Shown: piece by piece, positions 56,520 through 64,000 of the stretch | Position numbering within the stretch: position 1 is the stretch's first letter | Layout: the number at the start of each line of letters is the position of its first letter | Source of the DNA: Pterois miles | Lineage: Eukaryota; Chordata; Actinopteri; Perciformes; Scorpaenidae | Length of the DNA: 64,000 bases | Reading direction: 5' to 3' | Assembly: GCA_947000775.1 (NCBI GenBank) | Contig: CAMQGK010000650.1 | Coordinates: 2,480,501 to 2,544,500, forward strand | Program-made: the position numbers and the translations under genes | The notes under the pieces: model-generated | Told to the model about the DNA's origin: nothing | Databases searched by the model: none | What the model saw: only the letters and a program-made list of their open reading frames with translations

Positions 56520-59500
56520 ATGGCGGCTCCTCTGGAGGTGATCGTGACCAGCGACTCCGGCTCTCAGATGTGGAACAGCACCGTGTTCGACCTGCACAGC
56601 GGCTCCAGCCTGCTGTCCTACCGGGGCGGGAATAGCTCCGCCCGGACCCTGACCGTCCTCAATGGGGAGTACCTGCTGTCCGCCCAGCTGGGCAAGAACT
56701 TCATCAACGTGTGGGAGATCCAGAGGAAGGTACGTGAACGCACCTGCACACACGTGAACGCTGCAGAACACACCTGCTGCACGTCACCGCACGAACACAC
56801 CGTTCACAGCGGGTCCTGAACCGGACCAGACTCCGTTTTAAAATCACTCATTTTAAACACGACGCTCGCCTGCATACACAAACCCATTACCACTGCTGCT
56901 ATTACTATTGCTACTACTATTACTACTACTACTACTACTACTGCTACTATTAGGACTACTACTTCTACTACTACTGCTGGAGAACACACCTGCTACACGT
57001 CACCCCACTAACACACCGTTCACTGCGGGTCCTGAACCAAACCAGACTCCGTTTTCAAATCACTCATTTTAAACACGACACTCACCTGCAAACACAAACC
57101 AGACCAGAGAGCAGATTGTAAGACTTCTTACCGACCAGTCGGGTCTGCCGGTGAATTCGGCTGTAAAACGGTTCTGTCAATGAATCATCTCGGCTTCACT
57201 GAGTGTTTTCATTGAAGACGATGAAGAACCAACATAACAACTAAACAACAAAATAACAGGCTGCTCGGTGGCTTTACTATATGCCAATACACCAATCAAT
57301 ATAAAAATCAGTATACACCAGCAAACACCAGTAAATAACAATATACACCAGTAGACACTAATATGCACCAGTATACACCAGTCCAAACCAGTATACACTG
57401 GTATACAGTACACCAATATACACCAGCATACACCAGTATACAGTACACAGTACACCAATACACCAACATACACTAATACAGAAATATACACCAATATACC
57501 ATACACTAAAACTCCATACACCAGTATGTAATTTCATACTGTATTACAATGTAATCTCTACTCTCAACCTCAATGCTGCTGACTTACTACTACTATTACT
57601 ACTACTACCACTTAAAGTACACTGCAGTGGATGACAGTGTACTATCAGTGCAAGTCAGTGTGCTGTCCGCGTGCATCAGTGTACATCACTGATGTGTATG
57701 ACGGCGTACAACAGTGTACTGTCGGCATATGGCTGTCTACTATCAGTGTACATGTGACTTCTTGTTTCTGGTCCAGGACCAGCTGCAGCAGAAGATGGTG
57801 TGTCCAGGTGTGGTCACCTGTCTGACCGCCTCACCTGATGGAGTCTTCCTTGCTGCCGGAGTTGCTGAGGCGGTTTACCTGTGGGAGGTGAGTCAGCTTC
57901 CTCTTCTGTGGTTCCACTGTGCTGTGAATATTAATGGTATAAATACCCCCTGAGCCACTTTATGTAGTAATCAACAAAGTGTTAAATAAACCAGAATATG
58001 TTTTTTTTTTTTTTAATTTTAGATTTTTATTTTGGTTTGATGACAGCTTTACTCACTCTTGTCATTCTCTCAGTCAGCTTCATGAGGTCGTCTCCTGGAC
58101 TGGTTCTGAATTAACAGGTGTTCCTGGTCAAGAGTCAGTTTGCAGAGTTACTGGTCTTATTAATGTGTCTGAGACCATCAGTTGTATAGAGCGGAGGTAG
58201 GGTTAGTACACATTGGATAGTCCTATCTGACTACTGTTGTAATCCGTACTATGGTAAGAACCACTCAGTGAATGACCTCATGAAGCTGACTGAGAGAATG
58301 ACAAGACTGAGTAAAGCTGTCATCAAACCAAAAGAAGAATCCAAAATATAAAACATATTCTGGTTTATTTAACACTTTTTGTTTACTACATAATTCCATA
58401 TGTGTTCTTCCATAGTTTTGATGATGTCAGTATTAATCTACAATGTAGATAATAAATAATGTAAATGATGATGATGTAAATAATTAAATAAATAAAAACC
58501 ATTGAATGACAAGATGTGTGCAACCTTTGGATTGGTACTAAATAAATGCAGCACCTTCAGGTTCAGGTGTACATAACATTTTTTTTCTGATTGGTTCAGG
58601 TGTGCATAACGTCTGTTCTCTGATTGGTTCAGGTGTTCATAACATCTGTTCTCTGATTGCTTTATGTGTTCATAACGTCTGTTCTCTGATTGGTTCAGGT
58701 GTACATAACGTCTGTTCTCTGATTGGTTCAGGTGTGCATAACGTCTGTTCTCTGATTGGTTCAGGTGTGCATAACGTCTGTTCTCTGATTGGTTCAGGTG
58801 TTCATAACGTCTGTTCTCTGATTGGTTCAGGTGTTCATAACGTCTGTTCTCTGATTGGTTCAGGTGTTCATAACGTCTGTTCTCTGATTGGTTCAGGTGT
58901 TCATAACGTCTGTTCTCTGATTGGTTCAGGTATACATAACGTCTGTTTTCTGATTGGTTCAGGTGTACATAACGTCTGTTCTCTGACTGGTTCAGGTGTC
59001 CACAGGTAAGCTGCTGTCTGTCCTCAGTCGTCACTATCAGGATGTCACCTGTATGAAGTTCACAGACGACAGCAGCCATTTTGTCTCTGCAGGAAAAGAC
59101 AACCTGGCTCTCGTGTGGAGTCTGTCCAGGTAAGACACACTTGAACACGCATTTTAAAGTTAAGGCATCAACCTGGAGCACAGTGAGAACAGTCTAACCA
59201 GAAACACAGTGGTTGTACAGGGAGAGCAGGCGCAGTGATTATTACACCCACGGCACTGGGGAGAGGATCCTCCCACGGCGAGCAGCCGCCTCAGACCTGC
59301 CGAGGTGAATACCTCAGGCAGACGGGACCTCGCCTGTTGTAGTGTAACTGTGGTGGGCCGATCTCGATTGTGGCCAGTTAAGGGGAACGCTTAATGATGG
59401 GAATGAGAAGAAACTCTGCAAAAGCGAGATCACATGAAATGAAGATGTAAAAAACAGCTGGATGTCAGATGCGTAGAGTGCGTTGGTGGTGAGATCCTGA

Positions 59501-61121
59501 CTGAATATTTAATAAGTGATAAATAATGTGCTGCTGAAGTTGTGTTGTTACTGATCAACATGTGAGGAGCTGCAACATCCACCAGGTGGAGCTCTGACAC
59601 TGGAGAAACCTGTTGGCAGAGAGAGACGGCTAATCTGGGGTCTTTGTGGAACAGTAATCCTCCAATAAACAGTCAGTCTGTCCTGCGATGACGGGTCACG
59701 TTTTACAGTCAAACCTTTTTTTCTGAGCCATCATCACCTGGTTTCACCAAACTAACAGCTACTTTCATTATTGATAAATCTGCTAATCGCTGGATTAAAG
59801 TTAAGCAGCTGGGTTGATCCCTGCAGATGTCATATTATGCTCACTTAAGAATTGGTTTGGGTTCAGGTTCACACTGAAATAATCAAAGTAAAACATGTTA
59901 AAGACCCATCAGTTCATCTAACGACTCATCAGTTCTTATCAACAAGACCCATCAGTTCATCTAATGACCCCATCAGTTCATCTAAGACTCCATAGTAATC
60001 TAAGACCATAGTCATTAATAATCGTTCATCGACGCTCCATCAGTTAATCTAACGACCCATCAGTTCATCTAATGACCCCATCAGTTCATCTAACGACCCA
60101 TCAGTTAATCTAACAACCCCATCAGTTCATCTAACGACCCCATCAGTTAATCTAACGACCCATCAGTTAATCTAACAACCCCATCAGTTCATCTAACGAC
60201 CCCATCAGTTCATCGAATGACCCCATCAGTTCATCTAACAACCCCATCAGTTCATATAACGACTCCATCAGTTAATCTAACGCCCATCAGTTCATCTAAC
60301 AACCCCATCAGTTAATCTAACGACCCATCAGTTAATCTAACAACCCCATCAGTTCATCTAACGACTCATTAGTTCATCTAACAGACTCATTAGTTCATCT
60401 AACGACCCCATCAGTTCATCTAACGACTCATCAGTTCATCAAAAGACCCATCAGTTCATCTAATGACCCCATCAGTTCATCTAACGACCCATCAGTTAAT
60501 CTAACAACCCCATCAGTTCATCTAACAACCCCATCAGTTCATCTAACGACTCATAAGTTCATCTAACGACTCATTAGTTCATCTAACGACCCCATCGGCA
60601 TCAAAAAACTCCATCAGTTCATCTAATGACCCCATCAGTTCATCTAAAGACCCATCAGTTCATCTAATGACCCCATCAGTTCATCTAACGACCCCATCAG
60701 TTCATCTAACAACCCCATCAGTTCATCTAAAGACCCATCAGTTCATCTAACAACCCCATCAGTTCATCTAAAGACCCATCAGCCAACGCCCATCAGTTCA
60801 TCTAACAACCCCATCAGGTTCATCTAACGACCCCATCAGTTAATCTAACAACCCCATCAGTTCATCTGATGACCCCATCAGTTCATCGAACGACCCCATC
60901 AGTTCATCCAACAACCCATCAGTTCATCTAACGACCATGAACCAGTGTGATTGTGTGTATGATTGTGTGTGTTTTCCAGTGTGATCCAGCTGGATTTAAG
61001 CCACACCCCTGAGCCGCGCCACATCTTGTCTCGTCACTCTCTACCAATCACAGACCTGCACTGTGGCCTGATGGGAGCTCAGGCCAGAGTGGCCACCGCA
61101 TCCTTAGACCAAACTGTCAAG
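56520..61121 (+). CDS. wdr18: WD repeat-containing protein 18, exons 1-4 (3' part beyond the window)
   Basis: A component of the PELP1-TEX10-WDR18 (rixosome/5FMC) complex in pre-60S ribosome biogenesis. Exons: 56520-56729, 57777-57887, 58996-59129, 60980-61121; phases agree, 199 codons so far. The start is MAAPLEVIVTSDSGSQMW. Then come YLLSAQLGKNFINVWEIQRK, DQLQQKMVCPGVVTCLTASP, GVFLAAGVAEAVYLWE, STGKLLSVLSRHYQDVTCM, SAGKDNLALVWSLSR and HSLPITDLHCG, ending VATASLDQTVK at a GTGAGA donor. These are the first WD blades (VYLWE, LVWSL). No continuation starting LWxV was found up to 64000, so intron 4 is longer than 2.8 kb and carries the third Tc1-like copy. Exon 3's acceptor is the last unit of a minisatellite. 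Confidence 0.95.
57290..57530. repeat. Tandem repeat ACCAGTATACACCAGTATAC in wdr18 intron 1
   Basis: Irregular 10-12 bp TATACACCAG units, roughly twenty copies. Confidence 0.85.
58560..58995 (+). repeat. 33-bp minisatellite duplicating the wdr18 exon 3 acceptor
   Basis: About 13 units of TTCTCTGATTGGTTCAG|GTGTTCATAACGTCTG. The authentic junction is TTCTCTGACTGGTTCAG|GTGTCCACAGG at 58995/58996, i.e. the final unit. Because the period is 11 codons, frames stay open on both strands and give false proteins. Confidence 0.92.
59130..59894. other. Start of wdr18 intron 3, unidentified GC-rich segment at about 59215-59400
   Basis: The segment with GGAGAGGATCCTCCCACGGC and CCTCAGGCAGACGGGACC stands out as GC-rich against its neighbourhood. 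It does not match a small RNA that I can recognise. The rest is ordinary intron. Confidence 0.4.
59895..60940. repeat. 1-kb minisatellite CCCATCAGTTCATCTAACGA in wdr18 intron 3
   Basis: About 48 units of 20-22 bp with ACGACC, ACAACC and ATGACC variants; it ends about 40 bp before exon 4. Confidence 0.95.
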
Positions 61122-61129
61122 GTGAGACT

Positions 61130-61198
<69 letters not shown>
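61130..61198. repeat. (CA)n microsatellite after wdr18 exon 4
   Basis: A pure CA run of nearly 70 bp that begins 8 bp into intron 4. Confidence 0.95.
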
Positions 61199-61200
<2 letters not shown>

Positions 61201-62192
61201 CAGATACTGAGCGAAAAGTTCCTTCAAAATAAAGCTCACAGTGACCTCTAAAACATGGTGACTCTTCATATCAGCCGTTATTTTCTGTTTTCTGAGTAAC
61301 AAACACTTCTACGTGTCCTGCTCTGATAACACTGTCAGATAATCTGATGATGAATGTTCATATGATCATCAACAACAAAATATATCATAGAAAACTTTCA
61401 TCCCGTTTGTTGTTTTTGAGTTTTAAATACACATCAGTGGAGCAGGCTCGGGCACTGCCCGAGAAGCAGTTGTTCAGAGACATCTGCCTCAAAATGGCGG
61501 CGTTTAACGGGAGAGCGACCACCAACATCTCCACTCGCTCCCACAGAGGGATGAGGAGAGGAAACGCCGCCGAACTGGTTTGGTGGATGGTTGTCTCTTC
61601 TGTCTGCTGTCTGATTTGTTCCTGAGTGGACACAATTTCTTCTTTGATTAAGATTTTATATTAATAGATTCACTTTGGATTCAGGTCTCTGCTGCTCATC
61701 AGAATACAGTTTGATCTGGAATCAGAGGGTTCTCAGTGGAACCAATGAACTTTATTAGTACAGCAGCTTTCAGCAACACAAGGTGAAAGAAAAACACCCT
61801 GCACCTCATTCAGTTGATGCATGAACTCATTATGAAGCTGCTGAGTGGAAACAGAGATAGTCTGACTGTCGTCATGACAACATGGCAGGTGGGACAGGTG
61901 AAGACGTTGTGTCCTCTGAGATGAAGTCACACTGACAATGACTGATGGTTTAATGAAGGAAAGTGACACCAGAGACACAAACGGCTCAGAGAGTCAGAGT
62001 TTGACTTGTTGAGTCTGAGAAACATGATGAAAAGAAGTTAGTCTCACGAAGAGGAGTCGGAGCGACGAAGAGGAGTCAGAGTGATGAAGAAGAGTCAGCA
62101 TGACGAAGAATTTATATGATTTGATTCTCAAATAGTATTTCATACATCCTGAATATATACGATCTGGCAGGTAGGACAGGTGACTTGGTCCC
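61199..62192. other. wdr18 intron 4, unidentified
   Basis: About 1 kb. A CpG-containing piece at 61440-61580 (GCCCGAGAAGCAG, AAAATGGCGGCG) has no recognised homology. Confidence 0.45.
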
Positions 62193-63475
62193 CAGTCCTC
62201 TCTAAAGCTACTGGAACATCTAAGCCAGTTCCTTTATTTCTGCCGAACACTGAAAATATTTGGGTTTGACATCAATACCATCGATACCAGAGATCAATAT
62301 TTCAGCTTCTATTTCCAGGTATTTACATCAGATTAGATCTGTTACACAACTTAGAAGATAACATCATTTGTAACAGAACACCAGAGTTTAGGTGATCCAA
62401 AGTACAGGAACAGGTAGACTTCAAATGGATTAAGATCAGTTTGGTTCATCTCTCTTTAAATAGTCAGGCTAAATGTTTCTGAAGACTTCTGAGTTCATTT
62501 AGCTGCTGCCATCATGTGTTCCATCATCAATGAAGATCATTGATCCGTCCCAGAAGAAGCCATGCAGCCCAACCATGACGTTACCTCAACCGGGTTTCAC
62601 AGATGAGCTGCTGTGTTTGGGATCATGAGCAGATCCTTTCTTTCTCCACACATCAGCCTTTCCATCACTTTTGTTCATCATTTGGTTTGGTTCATCTTTG
62701 TCTCATCGGTCCAGAAAACTTTGTCCCAGAACTTTTGAGCCTGGTCTCTGTACTTGTAGTCTGATTCCAGTCTGTCCTTCCTCTTCTTATTGCTAATGAG
62801 TGGTTGTCATCTTCTGGTGGAGCCTCTGTCCTTTAGTTCCTGAAGTCTTCTGTGAACGGTGGATTGTGATTCCTTCACTCCTCCCTCTGGAGGTTGATGC
62901 TGACGTCACTGACAGCTGTTTTAGGGTTTTTCTTTACAGCTCTCACAGTGTTTCTGTCATCAACTGCTGATGTTCTCCTCGGTCTACCGGTTCACCGTCT
63001 GTTGCTCAGTGCACCAGTGGTTTCTTTCTTCTTCAGGACGTTCCAGATGGTTGTACTGGTTATGGCCGATGTTGCTTCAATGATTGATTTTCCATCGTCT
63101 CTCGGCTTTTCTCCCATAGACAGCTCTCTGGTCTTCATGTTGGTTTCACCTTTTTAACTAGAAATGCAGTCTGCACAGGCAGAACCCAAAGCTGAAACTG
63201 AGAGGAGACATTCAGCTCTATTGATTGTTTGAATAATCAATGTAACAGGACACACCTCTGCAACAAAAAACAGTAGTTTAGCTCACTTGATAAATGGGGT
63301 CAAACTAACGATGCTGTCTTCTAAGTGGTGTAACAGACCTAGATGTAAATACCTGGAAACAGAAGCTGAAGTATTGATCTCTGGTCTCATGTTCATCTGT
63401 TGATGTCAAGCCCAAATGTTTTCAGTGTTCGGCAGAAATAAAGGAGTTGGCCTCAGTGTTCCAGTAGCTTTAGAG

Positions 63476-63477
<2 letters not shown>
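62193..63477 (-). mobile_element. Tc1-like DNA transposon, copy 3, internally deleted
   Basis: The same family as 1726-3343 and 25192-26812. The left end is CAGTCCTCTCTAAAGCTACT. About 330 bp present in copy 2 (its 25430-25760 part) is missing at about 62430. The right end stops at GTAGCTTTAGAGAGG and runs straight into (GT)n, so the terminal GACTG and TA are gone. Minus-strand transposase fragments are broken. Confidence 0.88.

Positions 63478-63546
<69 letters not shown>
63478..63546. repeat. (GT)n microsatellite at the end of Tc1 copy 3
   Basis: A pure TG run of about 68 bp directly abutting the truncated inverted repeat. Confidence 0.95.
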
Positions 63547-63548
<2 letters not shown>

Positions 63549-64000
63549 GTTCGGTGTTTTCCAGTGTATACTGAGCATCATTTTTAAATGTATTCAGTAT
63601 GGAAGCAGCAGTAGAATCAGTTTTTAACCAATCAGACGGTGTTACTGTGACCTCACTGATCACCTCCAATCAGAATGATTAATCTCTTTAAATGCTGAGC
63701 ACCTCCTCTCATTTTTTAATTTCCGTAAAATCCCCAGTGACATAAATCTTAGGAGGTGGAGTCTCGGTCATGATACAGCAGCTCGCTGTGACATCACAAT
63801 GGATGGTCAGGAGGCGTCTCTGCTGCTCACTCTGTAAATGATCTTAGTGTTAAGTGCAGTCTGGAACAGAAACACAGTCGGTGTTCTGCAGAGCCAGCAG
63901 TTCGTTTACAGCGAGGGGTCAAAGGTCAGCTGGCAACAGAGACTGATCACTTCCTGTCATCATTACGCCTCTCTATAGTCTTTATTTACATTTTATACCG
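63547..64000. other. wdr18 intron 4, nothing recognised
   Basis: No ORF, repeat or exon with WDR18 similarity is seen. Confidence 0.55.

Noticed and set aside
58438..59181. 247-codon minus-strand ORF (HLNQSENRRYE repeats) and 135-codon plus-strand ORF (HNVCSLIGSGV repeats)
   Set aside because: Both are products of the 33-bp minisatellite, whose 11-codon period keeps frames open; the plus-strand part is intron 2 and the junction of wdr18.
61347..61633. Possible wdr18 exon or small gene at 61440-61620
   Set aside because: Neither frame matches the expected WDR18 continuation (LWxV...), and splice sites are not convincing.

Overview
The window is vertebrate nuclear DNA, most likely from a percomorph-type teleost fish. 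Spliced reconstruction gives seven protein-coding genes with small exons, canonical splice sites and vertebrate orthologues. The non-coding part carries fish-typical Tc1-like, hAT-like, tRNA-SINE and LINE copies and a very large number of minisatellites. There is no bacterial-type gene organisation, CRISPR array or viral genome.

Layout: 153-318 (-) first coding exon of a MAP1-family gene, probably map1s, which runs off the left edge; 1303-10387 (+) trmt13; 11349-13759 (-) lrrc39; 20847-29417 (-) dbt; 31495-36238 (+) rtca; 38628-42919 (+) stx6; 49224-54740 (-) a kiaa1614-like PDZ protein; 56520-61121 (+) wdr18, exons 1-4 only, which runs off the right edge. The reconstructed coding sequences stay in frame throughout: trmt13 467 aa, lrrc39 336 aa, dbt 500 aa, rtca 364 aa, stx6 255 aa, kiaa1614-like 533 aa. 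From remembered human gene order, trmt13-lrrc39-dbt-rtca matches the block on 1p21, stx6-kiaa1614 matches a block on 1q25, and map1s and wdr18 are on 19p13, so the window joins three ancestral neighbourhoods. Gene pairs are divergent (map1s/trmt13, dbt/rtca, kiaa1614/wdr18) or convergent (trmt13/lrrc39, stx6/kiaa1614). The genes are unrelated housekeeping or muscle genes and do not form a functional pathway: tRNA methylation, M-band protein, branched-chain amino acid catabolism, RNA 3'-end cyclisation, TGN/endosome SNARE, PDZ scaffold, ribosome biogenesis.

Mobile DNA: three copies of one Tc1-like family (one nested in a LINE, one internally deleted and ending in a GT microsatellite), two other deleted Tc1-like elements, a Tc1-type MITE, two related hAT-like remnants, five SINE copies from two families, and several non-LTR fragments. 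One SINE copy carries 66 bp of LINE flank that matches the flank of a neighbouring copy.

The most unusual feature is a recurrent one. In five genes (lrrc39, rtca, stx6 twice, kiaa1614-like, wdr18) an exon edge together with its splice site has been duplicated into a direct or tandem repeat lying in the adjacent intron. In four of the six cases this is a true array in which the authentic splice site is the terminal unit. The result is rows of decoy donors or acceptors. Two of these decoys would extend the exon in frame (rtca +22 codons, kiaa1614-like +29 codons). The stx6 gene also has a 76-bp AT-AC intron with U12-type signals, and trmt13 has a GC-AG intron.
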